From contig NZ_NFJP01000005.1 of assembly GCF_002159915.1 (NCBI RefSeq), positions 106,891-170,890 of the forward strand: a stretch of 64,000 nt of DNA. Reading direction: 5' to 3'. The notes below the pieces were generated by a model, which searched no databases, was not told where the DNA came from, and saw only the letters and a list, made by a program, of their open reading frames with translations. Positions within the stretch are counted from its first letter, which is position 1. Each line of letters starts with the position of its first letter. Made by a program: the position numbers and the translations under genes. Origin of the DNA: Gordonibacter sp. An230 (GTDB lineage: Bacteria; Actinomycetota; Coriobacteriia; Coriobacteriales; Eggerthellaceae). This document shows positions 24,274-33,535 of the stretch, piece after piece.

Positions 24274-24831
24274 ATGTACCTGATCGTAGGCTTGGGAAAT
24301 CCAGGCGAAGAATATGCGCACACGCGGCACAACGCCGGGTTCGACGCGGTGGACGCCATCGCGGGCGAGGTGGGCGCGCGTTATTGGAAGACGGAGTGCG
24401 GCTCGTTCACGGCCAAAGCCGTCTACCGCGACCACGACCTGGTGCTCGCCAAGCCCCAGAGCTATATGAACACTTCGGGCGGCCCGGTGAAGCAGCTCAT
24501 GAGCGCCTACGGCGTGGACGCGGAGCACCTGATCGTCGTGCATGACGAGCTGGACATCGATCCCGGCACCGTGCGCGTGAAGTTCGGCGGTGGGCATGCG
24601 GGGCACAACGGGTTGCGCTCCATCTGCGACAAGCTGGGTACGCGCGACTGGTTTCGCGTGCGCGTGGGCATCGGCCGTCCGCCGGGGCGTATGAACGTGG
24701 CCGACTATGTGCTGTCGCTTCCGAAGAAGGACGCTGCTGAAGATTTCGCGTATGCGGTGGATCGCGGCGCCCAGGCGGCGCTCTCGCTGGTGCAGGTGGG
24801 CCTCGAGAAGACGCAGCAGGCGTTCAACTAG
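24274..24831 (+). CDS. pth: Peptidyl-tRNA hydrolase
   Basis: A 185-residue cytoplasmic hydrolase that recycles peptidyl-tRNA dropped from ribosomes. GLGNPGEEYAHTRHNAGF contains the catalytic His20-type residue. QSYMNTSGGPV, HDELDIDPG and GGGHAGHNGLRS are further family motifs. Full length. ATG 24274 has only a weak ribosome-binding site (GAAAGAAGC). Confidence 0.96.
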   Translation: MYLIVGLGNPGEEYAHTRHNAGFDAVDAIAGEVGARYWKTECGSFTAKAVYRDHDLVLAKPQSYMNTSGGPVKQLMSAYGVDAEHLIVVHDELDIDPGTVRVKFGGGHAGHNGLRSICDKLGTRDWFRVRVGIGRPPGRMNVADYVLSLPKKDAAEDFAYAVDRGAQAALSLVQVGLEKTQQAFN

Positions 24832-25193
24832 GCGTGCTTCTGCGATCCTGATGCGGAAAGCGCATGCGGACGAGGCGCTTCGTCGTCGGGGAGGAAGGGG
24901 CGAGCCTTTTCCCGTCTCGATGCGTTCGCGGGAACGCTCTCGGGCGCAAGGGGGACGGCGGGGGAGGGGCTTCGGACGGATCGGGCGGGCGCATGGAGCG
25001 CTGACTCGGACGGAGCAGGCGCGGAAAAGGGTGGCAGAAGGCTGGAAGAGAGCTTGAGAGGGGGCCGGTCTGGCGAGCTTCGGCGGCGATCTTGCGGTTT
25101 TCTCGGAGCGCATGAAGAGGATCGGCTCATTGACGCATGGCGCAGTCGGTCGGCAAGCGTGTGTCGTGCGCGTGGCGTTCGTGAAAGGGCTCG
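24832..25193. other. Intergenic region between convergent genes, no gene seen
   Basis: A 362-bp GC-rich gap between pth and the convergent CPBP protease gene. No supported gene, repeat or strong terminator. Confidence 0.4.
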
Positions 25194-26180
25194 TCAGGAG
25201 CTGGATCCCTTCGTCTCGCGGGTGTGGTCGTCCCTCGTCGCGTCGTCGGGAAGCCCCGCCTTCGGCATGTCGAGCGTGCCCGCCTTCTCGCGGCGATGCA
25301 GATCCCACAACATGAAGGCCGCCACCACGATGAAGGCGCTGCCGCCGACGATGCCGGTGGACAGCGGCCCCACGAAGGGGTTGCCGCCGGTTGCGGAGAA
25401 CAGTACGGCGGCGCTGACGAACCCGTTGAGGGCTCCGTGGCCGATGGCGGCAGCCAGGCAGCTGCCCGTGCGCACGGTGACGTAGGTGAGGAAGATCCCC
25501 ATCACGATGCAGAATCCGCACATGGCGAGGATCCCCGTGACGGGCCAACCGAGGTAGTCCGTGCCGTAGTTGTGCCCGATGGCGGTGAGCGGTGCATGCC
25601 ATAGGCCCCAAATCACACCGGTGACGAGCAGCGTTGGCACGATGCGCAGCTTGGTTGACATCTTCGGCACTAGGTATCCGCGCCAGCCCCATTCCTCGCC
25701 GAACGTCGTGAGGATGTTGAGCGCGGGCGCCAGGAAGATGGCGAAGGGCAGCTGTGCGAGCAGCATCGAGCGCAGCATGTCCGCAGGCACCTGCACCCCT
25801 CCGGCGGCTTCCGCCTGCTGCTGAACGGCGGTCAGCATGAGCGACATCGAGGGGTCGAAGTCGTGCGGGAACGCGAGGAAGTACACGGCTGCGCCCGCGC
25901 AAACCAGGGCAGGGGGTCCGAACCATGCTACAAGGAACCACGGCAGCGGTTTCTTGAACCCGCGCGGTTTGATGGCGCTGTTCTTGAATCCCTCTCCCGT
26001 GACGAGGCGCGTGACCAGCACGCCGATGGCGGGGAAGAACATGGCCGCTCCGGTGATGAACTGCGTGGCGACCGGCGGGATGCCGGTGAGCGCCCCCGAC
26101 GACGCCGGATACACCACCCCGAACTCGTACGCCCACGTCAGGGCAAAGGTGACTGCCAGAAAAATCGCTATGCGCTTCAT
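25194..26180 (-). CDS. CPBP-family intramembrane protease
   Basis: A 328-residue membrane protein with about eight helices and the CPBP (CAAX protease and bacteriocin-processing) motifs EEWGWRGYL, WGLWHAPL and GHGALNGF. These place paired Glu and His residues within the membrane as a metal or catalytic site. Roles in the family range from peptide maturation to bacteriocin self-immunity; no candidate substrate is adjacent. ATG 26180 follows GAAGGAGCACGACC. The parS-like sites lie about 50-100 bp upstream. Confidence 0.85.
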   Translation of the reverse strand: MKRIAIFLAVTFALTWAYEFGVVYPASSGALTGIPPVATQFITGAAMFFPAIGVLVTRLVTGEGFKNSAIKPRGFKKPLPWFLVAWFGPPALVCAGAAVYFLAFPHDFDPSMSLMLTAVQQQAEAAGGVQVPADMLRSMLLAQLPFAIFLAPALNILTTFGEEWGWRGYLVPKMSTKLRIVPTLLVTGVIWGLWHAPLTAIGHNYGTDYLGWPVTGILAMCGFCIVMGIFLTYVTVRTGSCLAAAIGHGALNGFVSAAVLFSATGGNPFVGPLSTGIVGGSAFIVVAAFMLWDLHRREKAGTLDMPKAGLPDDATRDDHTRETKGSSS

Positions 26181-26232
26181 GGTCGTGCTCCTTCCCTCCT
26201 CGATCGTCGGCTCGCATCCTGCTCATTCCCGA

Positions 26233-26248
26233 TGTTTTACTTGAAACA
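26233..26248. promoter_or_regulatory. parS-like site, degenerate
   Basis: TGTTTTACTTGAAACA matches the bacterial parS consensus TGTTTCACGTGAAACA at 14 of 16 positions. It lies 34 bp from a better match at 26267. Confidence 0.55.
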
Positions 26249-26266
26249 TCGGTTCGCGCAAACAAA

Positions 26267-26282
26267 TGTTTCACATGAAACA
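26267..26282. promoter_or_regulatory. parS-like ParB-binding site
   Basis: TGTTTCACATGAAACA matches the parS consensus at 15 of 16 positions. It is the exact reverse complement of the site at 63891-63906. ParB loading here would help segregate the origin region; parA and parB are not in the window. Confidence 0.75.
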
Positions 26283-26394
26283 TCCGGCCTGCGAGCGCCT
26301 TCTCTTCGTGCAGTCGATCGCACATACACCCCTTGCGTTCTTGTTCCATCTGTTATAGCATAAATATAACAAACAAGCAAGGAAAGGAAGCGAC

Positions 26395-27144
26395 ATGGCA
26401 TCTCCGGTATTGTCAGTCAACCATGTGGTGAAGACGTTCGGCGCGAAGCGCGCGGTGGACGACGTGACCCTTGACGTCATGCCGGGAGACATCTTCGGCT
26501 TCGTTGGGCACAACGGTGCGGGCAAGACCACGCTCATCCGCGCCATCGTGGGCGTAGGCAGCTTCGACGAGGGCGACATCCGCATCGCCGGGCAATCGGT
26601 GCGCACCGATGCGCTGGCCTGCAAGCGCGTCTGTGCCTACGTGCCCGACAATCCCGACGTCTACGAGTTCCTCACGGGCATCCAGTACTTGAACTACCTC
26701 TCCGACATCTTCGAGGTGCCAGTCGAGGTGCGCGAGGACCGCATTCGTCAGTATGCCGACCGCCTGGGGCTCACCTCGGCGCTCGGCGACCTCATCTCGT
26801 CGTACTCGCACGGCATGCGGCAGAAACTCGTGCTTATCGGCGCGCTCGTGCACGAGCCGGCGCTGCTCGTGCTGGACGAGCCGTTCGTGGGCCTCGATCC
26901 CGAGGCGTCGTTCCACGTGAAGGAGATGCTGCGCGAGCTGGCCGACCGCGGATCGGCCGTGTTCTTCTCGAGCCATGTTCTGGAAGTGGTGGAGAAGCTG
27001 TGCGACAAAGTTGCCATCATCAAGCAGGGGCGGCTGCGCGCATGCGGTCCCGTTGCCGATATTGTGGGCGACGAAAGTCTCGAGGACGTGTTCCTCGACA
27101 TGATCGAGCGCGATGCGGGCGCTGGCGCCAGCGGCGTGCGGTAA
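26395..27144 (+). CDS. ABC exporter ATP-binding subunit
   Basis: A 249-residue ATPase with Walker A GHNGAGKTT, signature YSHGMRQKL (the usual LSGGQ position), and Walker B LLVLDEPFVGLDP followed by the H-loop in FFSSHVLEVVEKL. It is of the ABC-2 exporter type and pairs with the permease that begins 14 bp downstream. ATG 26395 follows AAGGAAAGG. The five genes 26395-30760 look like one unit resembling GntR-regulated Ytr-type export operons. Confidence 0.9.
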   Translation: MASPVLSVNHVVKTFGAKRAVDDVTLDVMPGDIFGFVGHNGAGKTTLIRAIVGVGSFDEGDIRIAGQSVRTDALACKRVCAYVPDNPDVYEFLTGIQYLNYLSDIFEVPVEVREDRIRQYADRLGLTSALGDLISSYSHGMRQKLVLIGALVHEPALLVLDEPFVGLDPEASFHVKEMLRELADRGSAVFFSSHVLEVVEKLCDKVAIIKQGRLRACGPVADIVGDESLEDVFLDMIERDAGAGASGVR

Positions 27145-27157
27145 GGAGGTGGTGAAT

Positions 27158-28747
27158 ATGCGCTCGCTCATTCTTCTTTCGAAAATCCAGCTGTTGGGGC
27201 TGTTCGGCATCAACAGGGCGTTGCATGCCGATCCGGCGAAGGCGAGGCGCATATTGGCGCTTGCGGCCTTGGGCGCAGGGGTTGTCGTGCTGGTGGTCTC
27301 GGCGTATTCGTCGGGCATCGCGCGATCGTTCGTGCAGATTGGGCTGACTGAGGTCGTGCCCCTCGTCGCTGTGCTCGTGGGCTCCGTCGCCGGTGCGGTG
27401 GCGGCGTTCCTCAAGACGAACGGCGTGCTGTTCGGCTTCAAGGACTACGACCTCGTGATGTCGTTGCCTGTGCCCGTCTCGTCGGTGGTGCTCTCGCGCA
27501 TCGCGTCGCTGTACGCTATGAGCTTGGCGTTCGGTCTGTTGACGATGGTTCCCGCGTTCGTCGTGTATGCGGCGAGCGCGGGCGTGAGTGCAGTGGGTGT
27601 CGCATGCATGGCGCTTTCGGTGGTGTTGGCTCCGCTGCTGCCGCTGGCGGCGGCCATCGTGTTGGCAGTGCTCGTCGCCGCAGTGTCGGCACGTTTCAGG
27701 CATGCGAATATTGCGGTGATCGCGCTCACGCTTGCGGCCACGTTGGCGCTCGTGTTCGGTTCGCTGGCGTTGTCGTCGCAGGCTGGCGACGAGGCGGCCA
27801 TGACGGCGCTTGGCACCCAGCTCGCGTCCCAGCTTGCGACCGTGTTTCCCCCGGCGGCATGGGCGACGGCCGGCATCGTAAGGGGCGATCTCGCGGCGTT
27901 CCTGGCGTTTTCTGCCGTGAACGTTGTGGTGGCGGGCGCGGTGCTCGCGCTTGTCGTGCGCCTGTTCGTGCCGGTGAACTCGCTGCTCATGTCGTCGCGC
28001 CCGCGCGGGACGTTCTCCTTCGACGGCAAGGGCGCTGCGGCGGCGAAGGCGGGATCCCCGCTGCGCGCGCTCATGGCGAAGGAGGCGCGCCTTCTCGTGG
28101 CCACGCCCATCTACTTCATGAACGCCTGCATCGGGTACGTGCTCGTGCTGGTGGCGGCTATCGCCGTGGCGGCGGGGACGCTCACGGGCGCGCTGTCGCT
28201 CGACCTGCTGCCGCCCGAGCTGGTTTCCGCCATCGGGCTCGTGCTTCCGTGGGGGCTGGCGTTTTTCTGCAGCATCTCGTCCACCACGGCCGCGTCGGTA
28301 TCGCTCGAGGGCTCTTCGCGTTGGCTCATGCTGACGGCGCCCGTGCCCGCTTCGACCGTCCTGTGGTCGAAAGCGGCGGTGAACCTGGCCATCGGCCTGC
28401 CGTTCCTGCTGGTGTCTGCCGTGTTCGTGGCGGTGTCGCTGCCGCTCGACGCGCTGTCCGTCGCAGCGCTGTTCGCGGTGCCGTCGGCGTCGTGCTTGCT
28501 GGCCACGAGCTTGGGGCTGGCGCTCGACGCGCGCCGTCCGCGCTACGACTGGACGACCGTGTACGAGCCGGTGAAGCGCGGCATGCCGGTGCTCGTGGTG
28601 GTCTTCGTCGGCATGGGTTTTGTGGCGGCGGGCATGGTGGCGACGTTGCGTTTTGGGCACGCGGTCTCTTTGCTGGCGGTTTTGGCGGCGGTTGCGGCTT
28701 CGGTTGCGCTTTACCGCAGCGCCACGAATCGGGGGCTTTCCGCGTGA
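27158..28747 (+). CDS. ABC exporter permease
   Basis: A 529-residue membrane protein with about 12-14 helices, larger than a simple ABC-2 permease and similar in layout to fused two-unit exporter permeases. It follows the ATPase gene with a strong AAGGAGGTGG site before ATG 27158. The exported compound is unknown. Confidence 0.82.
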   Translation: MRSLILLSKIQLLGLFGINRALHADPAKARRILALAALGAGVVVLVVSAYSSGIARSFVQIGLTEVVPLVAVLVGSVAGAVAAFLKTNGVLFGFKDYDLVMSLPVPVSSVVLSRIASLYAMSLAFGLLTMVPAFVVYAASAGVSAVGVACMALSVVLAPLLPLAAAIVLAVLVAAVSARFRHANIAVIALTLAATLALVFGSLALSSQAGDEAAMTALGTQLASQLATVFPPAAWATAGIVRGDLAAFLAFSAVNVVVAGAVLALVVRLFVPVNSLLMSSRPRGTFSFDGKGAAAAKAGSPLRALMAKEARLLVATPIYFMNACIGYVLVLVAAIAVAAGTLTGALSLDLLPPELVSAIGLVLPWGLAFFCSISSTTAASVSLEGSSRWLMLTAPVPASTVLWSKAAVNLAIGLPFLLVSAVFVAVSLPLDALSVAALFAVPSASCLLATSLGLALDARRPRYDWTTVYEPVKRGMPVLVVVFVGMGFVAAGMVATLRFGHAVSLLAVLAAVAASVALYRSATNRGLSA

Positions 28748-28798
28748 GCGGGCGCGGGACGCAAAAGCGTCATCGGAAGACGAGCGAAAGGCGGTATC

Positions 28799-29131
28799 AT
28801 GGGAACGAAAGAAAACAGGGGGCGCAACCGGGTTGCCGCGCTCGAAGGGCGCGCCGGACTGGTGGCGGCTGGTGTCCTGGGCGTGGTTGCGGCAGCGTTG
28901 GCCGTAGCTCAGTGGATGCTGCTGCCCGACCAAGTGGTGACGCATTTCGGCGTTACGGGCGAAGCGAACGGCTGGTCGCCGAAATGGCTATCCATCTTGA
29001 TCCCGACGGGATTGGGGTTGTTCGGCTCGATATGGCTGGGTGTCTCCCGCGATAGGCGGGCGTTGCTGGTGGCCGCCATCGGCGTGCTGATCGGGATCGT
29101 CAACATTGCGACGAACGGGTTCACGGTGTAG
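28799..29131 (+). CDS. Small DUF1648 membrane protein
   Basis: A 110-residue protein with three membrane helices and the DUF1648 signature LPDQVVTHFGVTGEANGW. The function of DUF1648 is unknown; such proteins are common beside GntR regulators and ABC exporters. ATG 28799 follows CGAAAGGCGG. Confidence 0.8.
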   Translation: MGTKENRGRNRVAALEGRAGLVAAGVLGVVAAALAVAQWMLLPDQVVTHFGVTGEANGWSPKWLSILIPTGLGLFGSIWLGVSRDRRALLVAAIGVLIGIVNIATNGFTV

Positions 29132-29147
29132 CGAAGAGAGGGGCCGT

Positions 29148-29645
29148 ATGATCGTCCGCATAGACCAGATGTCGGAAGAGCCGTTGTATCTGCAGATCCG
29201 CAGCCAGATCATCGCGGCCATCGCGCGCGGCGAGCTGGTTCCCGGAACCGCGCTGCCCTCCGTGCGGTCGCTCGCCAGCGATTTGGGGATCAACCTGCAC
29301 ACGGTGAACAAGGCGTACGCCGTGCTGCGCGACGAGGGCTATGTGCTCATGCGCGGTCGCAGCGGCGCCTATATCGCCGACCCGTGCGAGGACGACCGCG
29401 CCGACCGCGCCCAGATCGAGCTGGCGAAGATGGAGGACGAGCTGTTCGAGCTGGCCTTGGCGCATCGCGCCCGCGGCGGCAGCTGGGGCGAGTTCTTGGA
29501 GTGCGCGCAGCGCCAGGCCGCGCGTGCGTACGGGGCAGGCGAGCGCGCCGATGCGCACGCCGCTCCCGCCTCAGCGCGTGCCAAGGGCGAAGGCGATGGG
29601 CGTGCGGCTTCGTGCGAACGGGTGATCGAGGGAGGTGCGTGGTAG
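29148..29645 (+). CDS. GntR-family (YtrA-like) transcriptional regulator
   Basis: A 165-residue repressor-type protein. The N-terminal winged helix (residues 8-80) contains PLYLQIRSQIIAAI, LPSVRSLASDLGIN and NKAYAVLRDEGYV. There is no large effector domain; the short C-terminal tail is typical of the YtrA subgroup. It likely regulates the surrounding ABC/DUF1648 operon. ATG 29148 follows AGAGAGGGGCC. Its stop overlaps the next gene's start. Confidence 0.87.
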   Translation: MIVRIDQMSEEPLYLQIRSQIIAAIARGELVPGTALPSVRSLASDLGINLHTVNKAYAVLRDEGYVLMRGRSGAYIADPCEDDRADRAQIELAKMEDELFELALAHRARGGSWGEFLECAQRQAARAYGAGERADAHAAPASARAKGEGDGRAASCERVIEGGAW

Positions 29646-30760
29646 TGAAAGGCTTCGACACGAGCGTCATCATGGCGGTGACGTCGCTGCTCGTGCCGAT
29701 CATCGGCGCGTTCATGGCCATCACGCCCTACCTCATGCGCCGCGGCGAGGTGTTCGCCGTCACTGTGCCCACGTCCGAGCAGGGCGACCCGTTCGTGAGG
29801 GGTCTCAAGCGCCGCTACGCGCTCATCGTCGGTGCGGCGACGGCTGTGCTCACCCTTGCCGGGTTCGCCTGCGCGGCCGCGGGGAACGAGGGCGGCGTGA
29901 TGGGCGTGCTGATCGTCGGGTCGCTGGCGCTGACTGCGGGCGGCTATGCGCTGATGTTGGTGTTTCGCTCGAAGATGGTCGCGTACAAGGATGCTCGCGG
30001 GTGGGTGGCCGACGTGCAGGAATCCGTGGCCGTGGTGGGCGAGCAGCCCGTGCCACACGCCATCTCGCTCAAGTGGAACCTGCTGTACCTGCCCGTCATG
30101 GCCGTCACGTTCGCGGTGGGCGCGATCGGCTACGCGCACATGCCCGACATGATCCCCATGCACATGGGTCTCGACGGCACGGTGAACGAGTGGACCGAGA
30201 AGACCCCGCTCATTTTGTGGATGCCCATGCTCATCCAGGGGTTCTTGGCTCTGTGCTTCACGTTCTCTCACTGGAGCATCGCCCGTTCGAAGAAATGGGC
30301 CGAACCCGGCGCGCCGGCAACGTCGGCTCTTGCGTATGGCCTGTTCGCTCGCGCGCAGAGCATCTACCTGGTGGCGAGCGGGCTTGTGTTGGCGGTGGTG
30401 ATGATCGCCATGCCGCTTTCGTTCGCGAACGCCATCAGCATGGGGCAGGCGGCCGTGTTCGTGATGGTGGCAGTGTTTGTGCTGTGCGTCGGCGGCATGG
30501 CGGTGAGCCTTGTGTACGGCCAGGCGGGGTCCCGTGTGTTCAAACGCATGCAGACTTCGGACAGGCTGTTCGTGGACGACGACCGGTACTGGAAGTTTGG
30601 CGTGTTCTACTGCAATCCCGACGATGCGAGTCTGTTTTTGCCCGAGCGATTCGGCGTTGGCTGGACGCCCAACTGGGCGCGCCCTGCCGTGTGGGTCATC
30701 GTGGTTGGCGGCGCGGTAGCGACGGCCGCGTTCGTGTTCGCACTGTCGATCGTGACGTAG
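29645..30760 (+). CDS. DUF1648/DUF5808 membrane protein
   Basis: A 371-residue membrane protein with about eight helices. It contains a DUF1648 segment (HMPDMIPMHMGLDGTVNEW) and a C-terminal DUF5808-like block (FYCNPDDASLFLPERFGVGW). Function unknown. GTG 29645 shares bases with the GntR stop codon; GTG 29639 is an alternative, and GGGAGGT lies upstream of both. Confidence 0.8.
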   Translation: MKGFDTSVIMAVTSLLVPIIGAFMAITPYLMRRGEVFAVTVPTSEQGDPFVRGLKRRYALIVGAATAVLTLAGFACAAAGNEGGVMGVLIVGSLALTAGGYALMLVFRSKMVAYKDARGWVADVQESVAVVGEQPVPHAISLKWNLLYLPVMAVTFAVGAIGYAHMPDMIPMHMGLDGTVNEWTEKTPLILWMPMLIQGFLALCFTFSHWSIARSKKWAEPGAPATSALAYGLFARAQSIYLVASGLVLAVVMIAMPLSFANAISMGQAAVFVMVAVFVLCVGGMAVSLVYGQAGSRVFKRMQTSDRLFVDDDRYWKFGVFYCNPDDASLFLPERFGVGWTPNWARPAVWVIVVGGAVATAAFVFALSIVT

Positions 30761-31304
30761 GGAGGGGCGGGGCTTTGGCTGGCGGGGCAAGGATCCGCGA
30801 GTGCTGCTTTTGCAGGGATGCGTGGGCGGTCGAAACGCTTGAAACGGTTTGGCGCGAGGCTTCCCGCGCTGGACTCAGGCGAAGGCGGGCGGTCGTGGTG
30901 CGCGCAGGTCGGGATGCTTGTTCTGAGGGGTTCGCGCTTGGATTCGGGCAGGAGCCCCCTCTTGTCGATGCGCGCGGCATGGCTGCGGGGAAGGACGGGG
31001 CCCGGCTTGGATGAGCTCGTTGCGGGCGGGTGCTTGCTTTAGCGGCGATCCGCGATCTTTTTTTTTGGGGGGGGGGTCGGTTTCACCGGAGCGGTTCGCG
31101 TGATCTTCCCGATGAGACGCTTATGTCGTTCGTTAAGGCGCTCGAGGGTGCCGATGGGCTTTTTCGAGCTCGTCTGGCCGCGAGTGCTTGCTGCTGCCGC
31201 GCGTTCGACGACGCCGCCGCGTGAGCTCGGTGAGGGGTCTGCAACGCGTCGGCAGTGCCCGCCCCGATGGCGGTTCGTGCTCTGCGCGCTTTGCTCTCTC
31301 GGCC
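30761..31304. other. Convergent intergenic region with T9-G10 tract
   Basis: A 544-bp gap between two convergent genes. It holds nine T followed by ten G at 31058-31076. This differs from the C-T tracts elsewhere because it mixes pyrimidine and purine on one strand. No supported gene or strong terminator. Confidence 0.6.
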
Positions 31305-32267
31305 TTAGGGAGTCGGCGAGAGCGTTCGGAGCGTCCGCGCTTCCTCGTCGCGTCCGGGAGAGGCGCAGGCGGCGGCGAACGGCTCGTTTTCGGGATCGAG
31401 GCATTGCGCGCGCGGCACGCTGATCGGGTGGAACAGCACCTCGACTGCTTGGTCCCGTCGTGCGGCGAGCGCGCGGAACGACTCGACGAGGGCGTCGTCG
31501 GCGCGCTCCATGCGTCCCGAAAGCACGACGCCGCAGAACAGCGATGTGGCGCACGCGTCGGGAAGCTTGTCCCGGTTGGCTCTCCACAGCATTGAGAGCA
31601 GGGCGTCCTTCGCGATGTTCGCGGGCGGCGCGGCCGTTCTTCGCGCAAGGTGCGGTCCGAGAGGCTCGACGGGCGTGCGGAGGTGCGCGAGCGCGCAGCC
31701 CCGGCTGCGGACGGCGGCGAGCAGCGCGTCGAGGACCGCGGGGATGGCGTGCGTGTGCTGGTGGCTGTCGAGGCGCAGGTTTCGCTCCTGTTCGGGGAAC
31801 GACTTCAGGTAGCGTTCGATCTGGGCTGCGCATTCCCGCTCGATCTGCGCGCGGGCCTCTTCGCGCTGCGGACCGTTGGCCAGGCGTGCAAGTCCGAGGA
31901 AGTCGTGGCGGAACATCCCGCGCTCGTTCACGAGCAGGGGTACGTCGGAGGCGTCGGAGCACGGGGCGCCCTCCACGAGGTTGAGGTGCAGTCCCATGAG
32001 CAGCGCCCCGCCCTTCACATACGGCGCGGCCAACGCAGCGGCGTCGGAGAAGGCGGGGCTGTTCGCGAATGCGCTCGTGCTTCCGAGAACACCGCGCCCG
32101 CCGCATGCGTCGGACAACGCGAGGATGGCGCGCGCCTGGTCGAGCGTGATGCCGTAATCGTCCGCATGGAACAGCACGCTGCCCGCTGCCGGGCGCGCGC
32201 GTTCGGCGCTCTTGGGAGCGGAGTCGCCGGCAGGGCGGTGTATGAGGGGCGGGCGCAGCTTCTCCAT
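31305..32267 (-). CDS. ChbG/YdjC-like carbohydrate deacetylase
   Basis: A 320-residue protein of the YdjC/ChbG family of metal-dependent deacetylases that remove acetyl groups from amino sugars. The metal-site Asp pair is in FHADDYGIT near residue 33; MGLHLNLVEG and DSHQHTHAIPAVLDAL supply the histidines; HPI near the C-terminus is also typical. ATG 32267 follows AGGTGAGGT; an in-frame ATG at 32324 would add 19 residues. It diverges from the glycosyltransferase pair at 32399, suggesting shared glycolipid or polysaccharide work. Confidence 0.82.
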   Translation of the reverse strand: MEKLRPPLIHRPAGDSAPKSAERARPAAGSVLFHADDYGITLDQARAILALSDACGGRGVLGSTSAFANSPAFSDAAALAAPYVKGGALLMGLHLNLVEGAPCSDASDVPLLVNERGMFRHDFLGLARLANGPQREEARAQIERECAAQIERYLKSFPEQERNLRLDSHQHTHAIPAVLDALLAAVRSRGCALAHLRTPVEPLGPHLARRTAAPPANIAKDALLSMLWRANRDKLPDACATSLFCGVVLSGRMERADDALVESFRALAARRDQAVEVLFHPISVPRAQCLDPENEPFAAACASPGRDEEARTLRTLSPTP

Positions 32268-32398
32268 CGGTACCTCACCTAGTGGGAGCCGTCCATACTC
32301 TGTTGGGAGTATCTTCGTAGGCATTTTGTTCGAGTGCTGATCATGCTTTCCCTCAATGATAGACTACTTTCCTAATCGAGGGAACTGAGGTTTTCGCC

Positions 32399-33535
32399 AT
32401 GGATTTTTCGCTGATCGTGCCTTGCTACAACGAGGCCCAGAACATCCGCACGTTTTTCGCGACGGCCACGGAGTGCTTGGATGCCGCTGGTTTGTCTTAC
32501 GAACTGGTGTTTGTGGACGATGGGAGCTCGGACGGCACGATGGCTGTGGTTCGCGCCGAGATCGATGCGTATCGGCGCGCGCGCCCCGGCGGCCGCGGTT
32601 CGTTCACGGCGGTGCGCCTGTCTCGAAACTTCGGCAAGGAGTCCGCGCTGTACGCCGGCTTGGAGCGGGCGGGCGGTGCGTATGTGGGCTTCATCGATGC
32701 CGACATGCAGCAGGACCCCGCCGTCGCGCTTAAGATGATGCGCTTTTTGCGCGATCACGATGAGTTCGACTGCGTGGCCGCCGTTCAGGACCGTCGGCAC
32801 GAGAGTATGCCGATGAGGCTGTTCAAGGGCATGTTCTACCGTTTGTTCAACAGCATGAGCGAGCTGCGCATCGTGGCGAACGCAAGCGATTTCCGGGTGT
32901 TCCGCAGGCCGGTGGCCGATGCGCTGCTGTCGATGCGCGAGCAGTTCAGGTTCTCGAAAGGGCTGTTCTCTTGGGTGGGGTTCGACACGTACGTCATGCC
33001 CTACGAGGTGCATGACCGGCTTGCGGGCACGAGCCGTTGGACCGTGCGCAAGCTGTTCTCGTACGCTTGGAACGGCGTGCTGGCGTTCTCCACGTGGCCG
33101 CTGAAGGCGATCATGTGGATAGGCATGATCTTGGCGCTCGTGTCCCTTGTGCTTCTGGGCATGGACGTGTACCAGAACACTGTCTCGTCCGACCCTTTGT
33201 CCATGAGCCAGACGCTGTTGGAGGTCGTGCTGCTGTTGGGCGGCGTGCAGATGTTCGTCTTGGGCGTGATCGGAGAGTACGTGGCGCGCGCCTACGTTGA
33301 GACGAAGAGGCGCCCGGTGTACATCGCGCGCGAGGAGTTCGTTTCGCGCGCGACGCCGGTTGCGGGGGAGCTGGGTAGCGGTTCGGCTGTGATCGAGGAT
33401 GCCGGCGCTGTCGCATGCCCGAGAGATGGCGCAGGGCGCGCTGCCGACGCAGTCGATGTCGAAGAGGCGGTGCGGCAAGCCGTGCTGCGCGTGCTCGAGG
33501 CCCAGGCGCATCGAGGGGACGGAGCTCGCGCATGA
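32399..33535 (+). CDS. Family 2 glycosyltransferase with C-terminal membrane helices (GtrB-like)
   Basis: A 378-residue enzyme. The cytoplasmic GT2 domain starts SLIVPCYNEAQNIR, with VFVDDGSSDGT and the DXD-type FIDADMQQDP that binds nucleotide sugar and metal. Two helices near residues 235-305 anchor it. GtrB-like members move a sugar onto undecaprenyl or dolichyl phosphate. The last 50 residues are an extra hydrophilic tail. The stop overlaps the next start (ATGA), so the two genes are coupled. Confidence 0.88.
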   Translation: MDFSLIVPCYNEAQNIRTFFATATECLDAAGLSYELVFVDDGSSDGTMAVVRAEIDAYRRARPGGRGSFTAVRLSRNFGKESALYAGLERAGGAYVGFIDADMQQDPAVALKMMRFLRDHDEFDCVAAVQDRRHESMPMRLFKGMFYRLFNSMSELRIVANASDFRVFRRPVADALLSMREQFRFSKGLFSWVGFDTYVMPYEVHDRLAGTSRWTVRKLFSYAWNGVLAFSTWPLKAIMWIGMILALVSLVLLGMDVYQNTVSSDPLSMSQTLLEVVLLLGGVQMFVLGVIGEYVARAYVETKRRPVYIAREEFVSRATPVAGELGSGSAVIEDAGAVACPRDGAGRAADAVDVEEAVRQAVLRVLEAQAHRGDGARA